Assembly: GCA_018894105.1 (NCBI GenBank)
Contig: CM032126.1
Span: forward strand, 8,211,001-8,275,000
Source of the DNA: Jacaranda mimosifolia
Taxonomy: Eukaryota; Streptophyta; Magnoliopsida; Lamiales; Bignoniaceae
Direction of reading: 5' to 3'
Length of the DNA stretch: 64,000 bases
Part shown: positions 1-12,972 of the stretch, in pieces
Numbering within the stretch: the stretch's first letter is position 1
Layout of the letters: each line of letters starts with the position of its first letter
Made by a program: the position numbers and the translations under genes
The notes under the pieces: model-generated
The model's database searches: none
Seen by the model: only the letters and a program-made list of their open reading frames with translations
What the model was told of the DNA's origin: nothing

Positions 1-1900
1 GATTTGTATACATACTCTACATTCTCTGTACCGAATAACATACTTTGGTGTACTGACATTATTTCTAGAAATTTTTTCATCCCATTGCTTGGCGTGGAGA
101 GGTGTAATGTGGGGTCTCACATAATATAGATAAATTGATGGCATGTTGGCATCTGTTTTAGTGGCATTGTCTGAAGCATATGGAACTGGAATTTGGTCAA
201 AAAGAGAACACCCATTTATGGGTGACATCCACCTATAATGACAAATGTGAAATTTATATATCTGTGGACACGTCCTTGGAGCGGAAAATTACACGGCTAC
301 CATATGCATGTTTGATATTTATGGGCTTAAAACATTAATGTAATGTCTTCTTTTAATTTGGAATCTGTTATGATGTAGTACACTATGTCGGATCAAGATA
401 TTGTAGATTGCATCAAATTGATCCGAGTCAATACATATCTTCTATATTTAAATTTTTTGCTATACTTTTTATTAAGCAGTTGCTATAGTACCAGGTTCAA
501 ATGGTATAACATACTTGATTCCACTAAAGACCGATGAAATTACCCATTATGATTCACTAATGACAATGGAGTTTTTATATTGTGTTCTAATGGGGTTAAA
601 ATCTATTTATCCCTCTGTGAAAAAAGAATGTGTTAAACGCTCCCTCATGTTTATAAAATTTGGATCACTGGCCCCCTCGGTCTCTTTGAGTTGAATTTTT
701 TATTACTTTATATTTTAATATTTTCTTTTTATTTTATTTAATCTAAACTCAAAATTTTCTCAAACTATACAATATATATACGAATTTCATATATATAAAT
801 ACAATGATATGCATATAATTGAAAGTTACGTATATGGTGTTTTAGAGTCGGTTATATGCATATAACTTATCTATATATAATATATAGATAAGTATATTTC
901 CTTTTCTTTTGTTTAATCTAAAATGAAATAATTTTTTATTTATGAAATATATAAAATATTATATATACATTAAATACTATTTAAGCATGTTTAAAATTAT
1001 ATATACATGCCTATATATACATATAATAAAAAAATGTATAACATAGTTATATAAATCAAATACTGTGTAATAATGTTTAATCTAAAATTATATACATGCG
1101 TGCATATAAAATCACATATATGAAAAATTATATATATACATAAATGCATATAAAAGTATTCATGCTAATTTACATAGGCACCCATGGCATAAGGATTTGG
1201 CAAGCCGGCCATCGGCGTCAGCCGACTTAAAAAAGAAAAAAACCCGTGGCTTCGTATGTAATTTTTTTATATATATGTATATAGTATTTGATTCCACTAA
1301 ATATGTTATATATTTTAATCACAATGAAATTATTTATTTTTTATAATCTTACATATATATGCATGCATGTATATATATATGTTATATGTTTCAAAAATTT
1401 GAAATTATTTAATTTTAGATTAAACAAAAGGATAAAAATATATAATTAGATATATATATATATAGAAATGCCATAATTAAGTGTATATTTATATATATGT
1501 ATGTATATATAAAAAAATTTCAAGCAATAAATAGTCAAATTAATTCCTTTAAGCAGATACTGGCATGTTACATCTATGAGCACGTAACATTTGGCATCAC
1601 CTAAATCACACTTACATCAAAAATGTAAATAAGGAAGTTGCGAAATTCCCAAGAAAATCCTACATTACTTTGTTCATACATAACAAGGATGCACCTCGAC
1701 CAACTTGAACCAGGGACAACTAATAAAAGTTAACAACCACTTATTATGACAAACGTGCACAAGGGGGAAATAAAAGAGGACACACAAATACACTCTTAAA
1801 ACATAAGGATTGATATATCTCACTTCTGTCCACGACGTTTGGGAGTGCTAGATGAGGATGCATGGGATCTCGCTAGACCCCAAGTAAGGGAAGCATTCAT
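1..1900. other. AT-rich intergenic sequence
   Basis: No convincing coding region is visible. The stretch is rich in TATATA-type low-complexity runs, for example around 1085-1145 and 1430-1510. A small GC-richer island at about 1180-1250 interrupts the AT-rich sequence, but I cannot assign it to any family. Confidence 0.6.
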
Positions 1901-2019
1901 TAACCTAAACATCTCTATTTCATCATTTTAGTTCCAGAGATGATCGTACACACCGATGGATGGATTGACGTTTTATGGTCCAATCGGATTGGGGTTCACA
2001 TACTTTACTGACTCTTGGC

Positions 2020-2789
2020 TTATACATCATCATGCCCATAAATCTTAGCCAAATCATTCCAGAAAGCGGAAGACAAAGGTTGCCTTGCGGGTGGTGTAGA
2101 AACGTTATGTATAGTAGCTACAGGATTGCTGACCACGCGCACAATAGAGTCGGTAGCACTATCAGATGAGATCTGAATGATGTCCGTATCTTGAAATAAG
2201 TTGATTGGCTTGGATTCCCCAAATATCTCACATAGCTCAAACCACTGCGATTCCCCTTTAAGCATGTATGCTTCTGATATCGAAAATTTCTAAAAAAAAA
2301 AAAAACCAAAAAAAATAAAATGCAAACAAATACAAAAAAGACAAGTTAGACAACATTTTTAAATAATTAATATGGAGGAAATGATGACACAAAGATAGAC
2401 AAAGATTAAAATTGTGCCATGGTAACGTAGTCCTAGATGTAGGGGTCAGCTGTCACAACATTGGTTTGTTCAATATGATGAATATGTGATAATGAGAGCA
2501 AAAAGCCGAACACATGGTGCCTCTGATACAGGTACTTGAAATGAGTGATTGTATCTTTAGTAGTTATATATGTCCCGAACTTTTCATTAACTGACTGAAT
2601 GCATGAGGTAATCACATTGACATCGGAGCGACCGAGATGTCTCCCATCCAAACGAGCAAACCCCGTGAACTGTCTGATGAAATCCTTTTCAAGCTCATCG
2701 ACCCATGGTGGCACAAAGAAATTTTGATCTTGACTTCGGGGGTTTGATGGTGCCATCACTGGAATTTGGGGTTGTAATGGTGTTTTCAA
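2020..2789 (-). pseudogene. Myb/SANT-like domain protein, two-exon remnant
   Basis: On the minus strand, 2789-2433 encodes a segment resembling the plant Myb/SANT-like domain (the trihelix-like DNA-binding domain of L10-interacting MYB proteins and of PIF/Harbinger ORF1). It has WVDELEKDFIRQF near the start, a GRHLG turn, NEKFGTYI and a basic FKYLYQRH segment. An internal ATG at 2756 gives a more typical MAPSN start. The exon is cut by a TAG after ADPYI, where the family usually has Trp. A second exon, 2289-2020, follows a long pyrimidine tract and an AG acceptor, and reads YMLKGESQWFELCEIFG, which matches the usual tail of these proteins. The role would be DNA binding, as a host protein or as a transposon accessory protein. 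No DDE transposase is visible beside it. The stop and the lack of a clear donor site suggest it is broken. Confidence 0.5.
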
Positions 2790-3596
2790 TTACCAGACAT
2801 AAAAGAGTTCTCCGAGTCAAGATTGAAGAAGAAAGCCTTAATATGATAATATATGCAATACTGGCTTTCCATATATAAGGACATTTTAGTTGAAGGTAGT
2901 ACTTGATAGGAAATAATGTAGCCACAGGATTCTCATGCTTGGCTCAAATCACAAACATATTCAAATATACTAGTGGTCTGTAAAAGCATGAACATGGATT
3001 GATACTTCCACTTTAAGTCCAAGGCTGCAAACGTTACATGTAGTTCAGAAGAAAAGTAAAGAACTTGTGTCTATATGGCTTGTTTGGATTACTTGAGGCT
3101 TGCAGGGCTAGTGATTTGATTACACAATTCTCTCCCATAATGTATGTTAAAAGTTTGTTCATACATCGAGGTAAGGCGTCATCCTCGAGGTGGTGGTGGG
3201 TTATCTTTGGACAATGCACAATGGTGGCTGTTGGAATAAGGAGAAAAATCTACTAGCATGCGGTCAAGTGTAGGAGTGAAATGCTGGAGACTTCTAAAAT
3301 TTCATATGCCCATTGCTTTGTTATTATTGTCAGAAGTTCACCAAAAACATATTGTAGATATACAAGATTTTACCAATATATAGAGATAGGCACGTGAATG
3401 TGCATTATGTGGGTAGGTGCTAAGTAACCGGGAGTTGATTTATTTTGATTGTAATTGCATAGTCCCAACTATGGGTCCAGATGATGAGTGAAAATTTGGG
3501 GTCTATTAGACTTCACCATGTTGGCATATTTGATACATTTTTACCCCAATAATATCCTCTTGGGTAGGCTTTGAACAATGTTTGAATGTAACTCAT

Positions 3597-3624
3597 CCAT
3601 ATATATATATATATATATATATGG
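3597..3624. repeat. (AT)n dinucleotide repeat forming a perfect palindrome
   Basis: A run of AT dinucleotides is flanked by CC on the left and GG on the right, so the whole block is self-complementary and could extrude as a cruciform. It lies in non-coding sequence between the two decayed minus-strand coding regions. Confidence 0.8.
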
Positions 3625-3922
3625 ATAAAGCTTACTTTATCAATGAACCAATCAAACACTAAAGTTGATTAAGATCAGAAGTGCCACATACATAACATTA
3701 ATCAAATATATGCTTAATTAATAAATGGGGCTTCATATGCTAACCACTAAAATTTCAGCCGAATCATTCTCGAGTACCCTGGGAAACACTCATACAGCAT
3801 AACATATGTACCGTGCATATGGGAGGTTAAAACAAGTTGCATACAATAGTAAAACACCTATCTTTGTAGTTCATATTAATTTACACATCACATATCCAGG
3901 GGGCTACTTACTTAAACACAAT

Positions 3923-4440
3923 CTAGAACACCACCTTTCCTATGAACAAACCTATTACCAAACCAACAAAAGCCACAAAGATTGCACACCCACAATAGAG
4001 ACAACTACCGAATAGCACCATAGATTTTATATCAAGGGGGAGGGTTACACACTTCAGGAGGTATAGAACACGGGAAATTAATCGAGGGACTTTTATGGGA
4101 ACTCTCACTATTTTCTTTATGATCAGAGACACTGCTATCTAGGTTTGTTGAATTGCATTCCGCTGAACCACAATGTGAACAACCACCAAGATTGCAAGGA
4201 TGTGAAGATGCTTTATTCAGTGATCCAGGGTCACCGTGTGAATGTGGCCAGGTGACACCCTGGTACACATCCATCCACATAAAAGTGGCCATCGTGATTA
4301 CTACCTCTGGGGCACTTGTAAAACCAACGTCCTGGATTCTTAGAGGTACGAGATAGATGTAGGACCATAGGTCCACCACCACACGGGCATTGTGGCGATG
4401 GTTTCAACTGCATTTCACAAACGCACCTGTATACAAACAC
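3923..4440 (-). pseudogene. GRF-type zinc-finger protein, frameshifted remnant
   Basis: The minus strand from 4440 encodes QCPCGGGPMVLHLS followed by SKNPGRWFYKCP, the signature of the GRF zinc finger (paired Cys, NPGR-FY-CP) found in many small plant proteins of unknown function. The frame closes at 4231. A second frame (4382-4032) continues with a Cys- and Ser-rich linker. A third frame (4132-3923) ends in a strongly hydrophobic stretch (FVAFVGLVIGLFIGKVVF), matching the C-terminal membrane anchor often seen in these proteins. The three pieces are collinear but lie in three frames, so either short introns or two frameshifts separate them; I see no good splice pair and favour decay. An AG acceptor just upstream (about 4428) hints at an earlier exon. 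Confidence 0.5.
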
Positions 4441-5689
4441 ATATTACTTAAAGTTACACGATCGACAAAAGATCAATTCAGAAGGTCAAGCGTAAGAACA
4501 TTTTACACTACGTGATTGAAACTTGTTTTTTAAGGCCTTTGTTATAAAGAAGTTGGAACAAACATGAAGTTGTGTATTCATATGTAGTAGTAACATAGTG
4601 ATGAGTACACTACCAAGTATCTCAAAACATGCAGACCTTATTCGTTAATTCTAGTTACCACACCGGGGATACTGTTCCTCATGCACTACTAGGATTCAGG
4701 CCAAAAACAGAGATATCATAATCTAATATATCATTTTGATATGTTGTGCACCTATGTTGATCAAAATACACACAGTCTAGGTTATTTGACTCGATCAACC
4801 AACAAACTTGCTACATGATACATTACTTACAACAGTCAATTGGAACACAACATAATAGATTTTCATAAGCTAATAGCCTCATATATTTAACAATCAGAAC
4901 ATACAAGGATTATGACTTCACCTTTCCATATTAGCCTAAAGAAATTTGGAAATATATACTTTCAAGAGTAGAGGCTACAGATATCTAGAAACACATTAAA
5001 CAAATAATTTGGACATAAGCACTTAAGCAGATCCCTTGAACCGGGGTGCAACGGTATTGTACATAAGTTGCCTTCGTTCCTCACAAGACACCATACGCTT
5101 GCAAGACATGTATGTGTATGTTTGGATATCTTTTGTGTAATATTCCACATAAACCTAGATCATGAACTAGGCATCTTTTAATCAGCAAGTGAATCAAAGT
5201 GAACAAGAATGAAAGTGCCGCTACATATTACACATTTATGCTCAACTTCCCACTTACAGTTCACTCTTATAAATAGTAGATAGTGTATTGCGCAATCAAA
5301 ATCCAAATTGAAATAAAATTACAAGCAATGACAATAAACAACATATTTTTTATTTCAGCCCACACTGGTAACATTTTATTTCATTATGTGCATTTATACA
5401 ATCCAAGCAATTCAACCACAAATAGAGATCTCACATTTGATATAAGAGGATGGATCTCCATACCTGGACTAGGCTATGAGAAACGCAAGAGCCGCGGTGT
5501 CTACTACAAGTAGATTTGCCTAAATAACAAGCAGAGCAACACACCATTGAAGAGAAAAGAAAAATCTGTTAGTTTTGGGGAAAAACTTGTGTTTAACAAT
5601 TTCTAATTGTGATGAGCAATCTGTAAGTGAGTTTGACAAGGGTTTGAAAGATGAAGGGTATAATGGGAAAAATATTTTTAATGTTGCAT

Positions 5690-5856
5690 AACAAACGTGG
5701 TATTAGATTGGGATAGAGATTGAGAAGGCCATAATCGTCTATTACAATCTTACACATCAAACGGTACTCAAAAGAATATAAATAGTGGCTAATGTCTACA
5801 TTAATCTCCCCTAATACAATAGCCTCTAATACGAAAATTCCGTATCAAACGGGGCC
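5690..5856. mobile_element. Possible terminus of a DNA transposon (Harbinger/MITE-like)
   Basis: Read on the minus strand, the sequence begins GGCCCCGTTTGATACGG at 5856 and runs into an AT-rich subterminal region that repeats the CCGTTTGAT core about 85 bases in. Ends of the form GG-C-rich plus CGTTTG are common on PIF/Harbinger MITEs. No partner end or TSD was found in the window, so the element is either truncated or begins left of position 1. If it is real, the SANT-like and GRF fragments could be its cargo. Confidence 0.25.
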
Positions 5857-6545
5857 TATGTGTATATCACAGGGTAAGGTGAGCAAATATAAACTATTGT
5901 CGCACTTCCTTCAGTGCTCCACTCATGTCTATGGTTGGTCATATTATCAAAAGAATATATGAATTTTTGAGAGAAAAAAAATTGTTGATAATGCTAAATT
6001 GACTACCCTGATGCCAGAACAATTTAATTTCGTGGGTTAGAGACAAAACACCCTTTTTGTTTAGTGAGGTGTTACTTGACGAATTTGAAATTAATAATCA
6101 ATGAGAATATAAATTTCCTATTAACAATTTTGAAGTGCTAGCAAAGAAATAATAGAGAAACAAAGACGAAAATGTTGATTATCATTGCCAAACCAAATTT
6201 AATATTATGTTATATGCTTGTGGAATATCAAAAGTTCTCATAATTTTTTTGATTGTCAGATTAAATGACAAAATTCATTACTCTTTAAGTATAAAATTTT
6301 ATAATAATTATATAGATATAGTAAATCATATTAGAACATTCTTCACCAAATTAATATTCTAGATTTGGATTTCATTTCTATTCATTCATATTTGTATTAA
6401 TTATGCAACTATACATGAAAAGTTAAAGAAAAATGCCGAGACTAGAGAGAGAATATTCGAGTAGGGATGAGATGATTTCATGATATTTTGTTATTAACTC
6501 AAAAAGAGGAGAAAAATGAAACAAATACTGTAACAAAATTAGTAT
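5857..6545. other. AT-rich intergenic sequence
   Basis: No ORF, repeat or RNA signature is recognised. This is the left flank of the CACTA nest. Confidence 0.5.
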
Positions 6546-6608
6546 CTACTACAACTAACTTAATTATATTTTATTGTGTAATGATATAAAAAGATAATAA
6601 AAGTGATT
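6546..6608 (+). mobile_element. Left fragment of an older, outer CACTA-like element
   Basis: The block from CTACTACAACTAACTTAAT onward matches the repeat unit seen at 16853-16900 (ACTAACTTAATGACATTTTATT), on the other side of CACTA-1. Its first bases resemble a degenerate CACTACAAC terminus. It is interpreted as the extreme left end of a CACTA element into which CACTA-1 inserted, with ATT (6606-6608) duplicated. Confidence 0.4.
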
Positions 6609-6785
6609 CACTATAAAAAATAAACATATTAGTGGGGGTTATTATGAAACCCCGTTAATCATCTTATTTTGTGGGGGTTGTTAACCCCTCCCCCCCCAAA
6701 TGAATAATAAACATCAAGAATTTTTAGTATTTAGTGGGAGTTTAACTATGGGGATTTAACAACCCCCACTAATTAGTAATAAACA
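6609..6785 (+). repeat. CACTA-1 left terminal and subterminal repeats
   Basis: The TIR CACTATAAAAAATA is followed by three copies of a G-rich motif (GTGGGGGTT or GTGGGAGTTT). Inverted partners (AACCCCCAC, ACCCCTCCCC) lie close by, so each pair could fold back. In CACTA elements such subterminal motifs are the usual binding sites for the element's own TNPA-type protein. Confidence 0.8.
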
Positions 6786-6910
6786 ATAGGGCTTTTTATT
6801 ATTTAGTTTAACAGTTAACTAAAGATGGTAGGAATCGACATCGTTTTGTATTTATTTATTTTAAAAAATTAACTTCCTCATAATTATATGGTGGTGATGA
6901 GGGTAAAAAC

Positions 6911-7706
6911 TGTATGTAACTAGATTGGGAAAGGATCTGGGTGGATCGACCTCCCTGGTCGAGTAATCAAACTCCTAAGATAGTTGGGCTGAGTCCTACA
7001 ATCACGAACAAACGTCAGGCTAACCGAGGTGCCATCGGCTATGGCACTCTGACGCTCAAGTCAGTATAAAATTGTCCAGATATAATGAGCAGCAAAGTAA
7101 GGGCTTTGCAGTATACAATAGCATACCTTGTGAGAAGCTGGCAATGGGGTATTTATAGCCTTCCCCAACTGATTAATATGTCCAAGATGCCCGTAGCATG
7201 TATGAAAGGCTCTTGTCCATGTATGGGGAGCTTTAGGACATCTCACACATTGGTACTATTCCAAGTGGCCTCATCTCCAGCTTTTAGGGACAAGATAGTA
7301 CACTAGTGGCGTGCCCCCTACTTGGCGCGGCAGCAAAGGTGGTACTGGGGTGGCACACGCCATTAATGTGGAGGCATGCTACCTATCAGAGCATTAAATG
7401 TGGTAGAAAAAAGGTTTTGTAGTCGGTCAACTTGCCTGGTTGACATGATAGATCGACCTCAGAGTTGGCTCTGGGTGAGCCGGTAGATAGGTGGATGCGG
7501 CAGTCGAACAGTCTCATTGCGATGATCGAGCATCACTCTCGTTTGGACTGATGGCACTAGTGTTCCTTTGCCTTCGATGCGCAAAGGAGTATGAGAGGTT
7601 GGTCTAAGTCGACCATGCAACTAGGCTCCAAGGATGAAATGGGCTTGGTGATGTATTCTTGGGTCGATAACCTTTAGGCTAGACTTATTTATCAGGTGGG
7701 AATACA
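6911..7706 (-). mobile_element. Solo LTR of a gypsy element related to the one at 45672-56480
   Basis: Read on the minus strand, this block is collinear with the gypsy LTR at 45672. It shares CATTAATGGCG, the phrase ACTATCTTGTCC, a TATA box (TATTTATA at 7150-7157 on the plus strand) followed by CCCC, ACTGACTTGAGCGT, then TAGCCTRACGTTTG and a GATTG-AGGA segment. Identity is clearly partial, so it belongs to a sister family. It starts with TG and ends with CA on the plus strand. No internal gag or pol sequence adjoins it, and I could not find a 5-bp TSD, so the exact ends are approximate. It lies between the left TIR and the leader of CACTA-1 and could supply antisense transcription toward position 6911. 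Confidence 0.65.
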
Positions 7707-7789
7707 TTCAGTTTTAAAACCAAATAATTCAAAAGAAAAGAAATAAAATTATTTAAAAATTGAAAAGCAAAAAAATTCCTAAGTCTTAT

Positions 7790-8000
7790 GGTCACAACCT
7801 CACACTCCTACCAGACCACGCACTCCACTGCGCCTCAGCCCCATTCTTCTTTGCCACGCCTCTTCACTATTCCCCTCTATCACTACCTTCCTTTCCCTGC
7901 CATTACTTTGCCTTATCACCGCAATTCTTGCTGCTCACAACCCGCCATTCGTCGTCGCTGCTCCTTTTCACTACATTGCTGTTGCTACTCGTCGATAAAG
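7790..8000 (+). promoter_or_regulatory. Probable 5' leader exon of the CACTA-1 transposase gene
   Basis: A pyrimidine-rich, AT-poor block unlike its surroundings ends in GATAAAG followed by a GTAAAT donor at 8001. The protein-coding exon begins 1.3 kb downstream at 9301. CACTA-2 shows a similar C-rich block before a GTAACT donor at about 18480-18620. The position and layout fit an untranslated first exon; this is inference. Confidence 0.3.
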
Positions 8001-9300
8001 GTAAATATTGTTGCCATCTGTTCAATTTTGTTGGGTTTTTTTTTTTTTTTGTAAGAATTTTTCTTGATTGCTTCTCTAGTCTAATAATATGTCTTGAATG
8101 AATTTCACTTATATGTATTGATGTGAAATTGGGGATTATTTGTAATTAATTTGGTTGGATGTGTGTGAAGCTACGGAGTGTGCTTATATTGAAGGGGGTT
8201 TGGAATTAACACTTGTTCTTTATTTATTTATTTATTTTTGGTCCAAAAAATATTGTTTTTGTTGGACTTTTAGAAAATTTTAGGATTGAAATTTTCTTTA
8301 ATTTTCACTATGTTGTATGTACCACACCTTGTTATATATTTTGCCGACCTCTATGTTAAACTTGCATCACTTTAGTTCAACTTTTTATGCTTGTCAAGCC
8401 TCATATACAAATGGCAGTATTGAAGTGTATAGAATGCAAAGCGACTTTTGAAGTTAATGTTAGTCCCATTTGTTCAAGTTCAATTTGGTTGGCAATCTAA
8501 AAAGATATATGATATTATAGTTCTTTTTATGTTATTAGTTAAAATCACATTACCAACACGGAAACAATACAGAATGCTTTGTGGAGTTTCACTCGTATCA
8601 CTTATTAGATGATTTAAATAACTATTATAGTAGATATGATTCTTGTATGTGGGATTATTGAACATTTATGAAATAAACTAATCTTAGCTAAAGTTGAAAG
8701 GAACTTTTGAACTTTAATTTATGACTACTTTTTTTTTCAATAATTTTTTCTTTTTTTCTTTTTTATTTTTAAATTATTGTTGGTTTTCAACTACAATCAG
8801 CCTGATTGCAGTACTACTTTCTTTGAAGAATTAAAGTCTCAAAGTTCACTTATTTCAATTAATATATATGACTTCGTGAATCATGACCTAAAATCTATAC
8901 CCATCAATTAATATATATAACCTTAATTTAATCATATGGAATCTTAGGATTGTCTAGCTTATTGTTAAAACAGACGTAGTACTGCTGCATCTAATAGTCA
9001 TTGTTATTACTCCTTAGGAACTAGTTAAAAACATGTGCTAGAAGCCTTGAAACACACAAACTATGGATAAATTATGCGAATTAAATGTTTAGAATTTTTA
9101 ACTTGATATGCTCATTAAATTTCTAAATGTGTGATTTATTTTTGTTCCTCTAAGATGCTGAATGTTGCAATCTTTTTGTTGTTGGGAATGAGTGTACTCA
9201 ATATGCTCATAGTAATTTGATTTTATTAGTTTATATATATTACATTATTTTTGGAATTTTTCATAAACCTTATGTTTTCTAAACATAGATTCTTTGTAAT

Positions 9301-12300
9301 GCCGATTGGTAAGTCTTGGATTGCAAAGCCACGCAATAGAATTGAGTACTTAAATGGTTTGAACAAGTCCTTGGACTTTGCATTTGCAAATGCTAGTGTT
9401 GAAGATGCAATTAAATGCCCTTGTCCTACGTGTGGCTTTATGAAATGGCAGAGGAGAGATATAGTGCATGAACATTTAATCTGGAAGTCTTTTCGATGCA
9501 CTTATGAGATTTGGACCTTTCATGGTGAAAAAACTGTACAACAACCTTTTATAAGCATAGATATTGTGCAAGAGGCGGTGTATCCCAATAATCCTATAGA
9601 AATGATGATTAATGAAGCATTTGGGGTTTTGAGGGAGCATTTCACTAAGTTTAACACATCACAACAGCTAGTGGATGGATATAAGGTTTTAAATAATGAT
9701 TCTAATAAAGATTGTGGAGACTTTTATGAGTTACTCAAAGATAGAAATGAAGAATTGTATCGGGGTGTAAGAAACACTTAAAGCTAGAATTTTTGGTAAA
9801 GTTGTACCACATAAAGTGCTTATGCAAAGTAAGTGACAAGACAATGACTATGGTATTAGAGTTGTTGAAATATGCATTTGAGGATGTAGAGATCCCAAAT
9901 TCTTTCTATGAGGCCACATAAATTATTAACAAACTTGGTCTTGGCTATACTAAAATACTTGCATGTCCAAATAATTGTATATTATATTGGGGGAAGATGC
10001 TGAAAGGGAAGAATGTAATATATGCCACACCTCTAGATGGAAGTCAAATAGCCAAGGAAGTAGAGATAGTATTTCAGGGTGTCATAAAAAGAAAATAAAG
10101 AAACCTGTAAAGATTTTGCGATACTTTCCGCTTAAACCAAGGCTACAAAGATTGTTTATGTGTTTCAAGCTGCTAAGGAAATGAGGTGGGATGCTTTAGA
10201 GAATAACAAAGATGGATTGATTAGGCATCCAAGAGATGCCGAGGCATGGAAAAAATTTGATAGAAAGCACACTGAATTTGCTTCAGATCCTCGAAATGTT
10301 CGCTTTAGCCTTGCTATGGATGGTTTCATTCCTTTTGGATCAATGAGTACTAACTATAGCATCTGGCCAGTGATGTTGATTCCATACAACCTTCCTCCTT
10401 GGATGTGTATGAAATAATCCTCCGTTATGCTTTCAATGATCATTCCAGGTCTACGACTACCTGGGAATAACATAGATGTATACTTACAACCTCTTATTAA
10501 GGAGTTGAATGAGTTATGAACTGAAGGAGTGGAAACATTTGACTCTTTAGTGAATGAAAAGTTTAGAATACGAGCAGCCCTTTTATGGACAATTGCTAAC
10601 TTTTCTAGTCTTGGTACTGTGTCGGGATGGAATACACATACTGGTCTTGCTTGTCAAATTTGTAATTTTGATACAGAGCATTGTCAACTTCCTTTTAGCA
10701 GGAATTGGTGCTTTATGGGCCATTGACCTTTTTTGAGAAGAAACCATATATTCAAATTGAACAAGTTCGTTTCAATGGTAATGCAGAAGAAAGGAATACA
10801 CCGATCAGATTATCATGCTTTAAAATTTTGAAACAAGTGGAGAATATTAATATTTCTTTTGGATCTATACCTAAAACAACTGAAAAAAGATCTAATAAGA
10901 GTAAAAGATCTAGGAGAAAAAATGTCAAAGAGGGAGAAGTTCAACAGCAGAGAAAGAAGAGTATATTTTTTGAACTTCCTTATTGAGAGTTTAATTTGTT
11001 GCATCATAATCTAGATGTTATGCATATTAAGAAAAATGTATGCGATAATGTCATATACACTCTTCTAAATGAGAAAAAGAAGACAAAGGATAACCATAAA
11101 GCTCGTAAAGATCTAAAAGCTATGGGTATAAGGCGTGGCCTTTGGCCAGAAAAGTATAGCAGATGTCCACTTGCATCTTTCACAATTCCAAATTCAAAGA
11201 AAAAATAATTTCTCAGTACTTTAAAGAATGTTAAAATATCGGATGGCTACTCAAGTAACATCTCCTAATGTGTTAACTTGGAGCATAAAAGGATTTTTGG
11301 CTTAAAAAACCACGATTGCCATATCATTATAGAGCAATTGTTATCTTTAGCCATACGTAATGTGTTGCCAAAAAATGTGGCTATAGTATTGATAGAATTT
11401 TGTTCATTCTTTAAACAAATTTGTGAAAAAAGTTTATGTCTCTTAGACCTTGAAAAGCTCCAAGATCGGATTGTGCTCACCTTATGCCATTTAGAGATCT
11501 TATTTCCTCCATCATTTTTTACAGTTATAGTTCACTTGACAGTCCATTTAGTTGATGAGATAAGATTTGGAGGTCCTGTACATTATCGATGGATGTATCC
11601 TATTGAAAAGTAAATAATTATTTTCTTCATTTTAATTGATCTTTTATTAAAAAGTTATAACTTTACAAATTCTTACCAGTGTTCACATAGGTACTTAGGT
11701 TACTTAAAGTCATTGGTTTGCAATAAGGCACAACCAGAAGGGTCCATAGTTGAAGGTTACCTAACTGAAGAAGCTATTACTTTTTGCTCAAGGCATTTTG
11801 AGGAGATTGAGCAGACCAAGATGTGGCAATGATGAATCAAATGAGATATTAATGAACTGTGAAGCATCTTCATTGTTTCCTCAAATTGGTAAACAAATAG
11901 GGTCTACCTTAAGGTTTACTTTAACTCCTTTGGAAAAAGTACAAGCTCGTTGATATGTGCTACTAAATTGTCTAGCGGTCTAACCTTATATTTCATGAGT
12001 ATTTGTGTTAAATTCGATGTGATTTATAGTAAATTGATATGAGCTAGTCATACACATAAGTTTTGACATTTTTATTTAGTGAATTTAAAGAGCACATAAA
12101 GTGGAACTCAAGGGGTAGAAGACCTTCAGCTACGCAGATAGAAAAAAGAGTTAATAAAGAGTTTGTTGATTGGTTCTCTAAGCGAGTTAGTGCCAAATAA
12201 TAATATAAGTTTGTTTTGATTTGAACCCTTTTTTAATTGTTCTATAATGACAAGAAACTACCTTCCCCCCACCCTAGATTATGAACCTAGACATAACAAA

Positions 12301-12972
12301 CTCAATTCCAGTTGACCTTAAGTTTCTAGCATAAGGTCCAATTACATATGCAAGAAGGTTCATGGGATACAACATTAATGTGTTTAAATTTCGGACTTTA
12401 TATGGAGAGCATGGATTGAAAACTCAAAATAGTGGTGTATTCTTAGCTTCTAACACATCATGTGTTTCAAGTAGTGTTGATGGAAATGTAAGGCAAGCAG
12501 ATTTGCCATATTATGAGAAGCTAGAGGACATCATTGAGCTTAATTATCATGGTCATTTTATGGTAATTCTCTTCAAATATCAATGGGCTAACACCATTTG
12601 AAAAAGAAGGTTCAGAAGGGATCATTGGAACTTTAATTCTGTAAACTTTTCAAGATTGATTCATATTGGTCAACGTGAAGACCATGATCCTTACATTGAA
12701 GCTTCACAAGCACAATTGGTCTACTGTGTAGAAGATAAGGCTAATGAAGATTGGAGTATTGTTGTGCATCTTAAACCAAGAGATATGTACGATATGGGTG
12801 AGGAAAATAAAGAGGTTGTATATGAAAATGAGCCATACTAGTAGCAGGATCTTGAACAGTTCTTCGATATTAAGAATGAAAACATTTAACTAGCTAGAGC
12901 GTATGAAGATGGTGATGAAGTTAGGACAGATACTGATGGTGGCATTGAAATGGATGATCAAGTGTCTGATTA
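9301..12972 (+). pseudogene. CACTA-1 TNP2-type transposase gene, decayed
   Basis: The ATG at 9301 opens a transposase-associated N-terminal domain: GKSWIAKPRN, YLNGLNKSLDFAFANAS, then the zinc-binding CPCPTCGF and HEHL residues and WTFHGE (to about 9530). The Transposase_21 core follows, with NNCILYW, RYFPLKPR, the conserved RFSLAMDGFIPFGSMSTNYS-type block at about 10300 (its Asp is a presumed catalytic residue) and SIWPVMLIPYNLPPWMC. Next come RNWCFMGH, then HHNLDVMHIKKNVCDNV (about 11000). A DUF4218-like region spans about 11270-11612, with LKNHDCHI and RIVLTLCHLEILFPPSFF. A DUF4216-like region spans about 12360-12970. The protein would cut and rejoin element ends. Stops and frame changes occur at about 9780, 9920, 10100, 10980 and 11820-11950, so no intact protein can be made. 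Confidence 0.85.

Noticed and set aside
3065..3256. A possible MITE starting GGCTTGTTTGGATTACTTG
   Set aside because: The motif resembles Harbinger MITE ends, but no inverted partner or TSD was found in the following few hundred bases.
7760..8101. Overlapping 113- and 88-codon ORFs at the left of CACTA-1
   Set aside because: The sequence is low-complexity pyrimidine-rich DNA with a GT donor, better explained as an untranslated leader exon.
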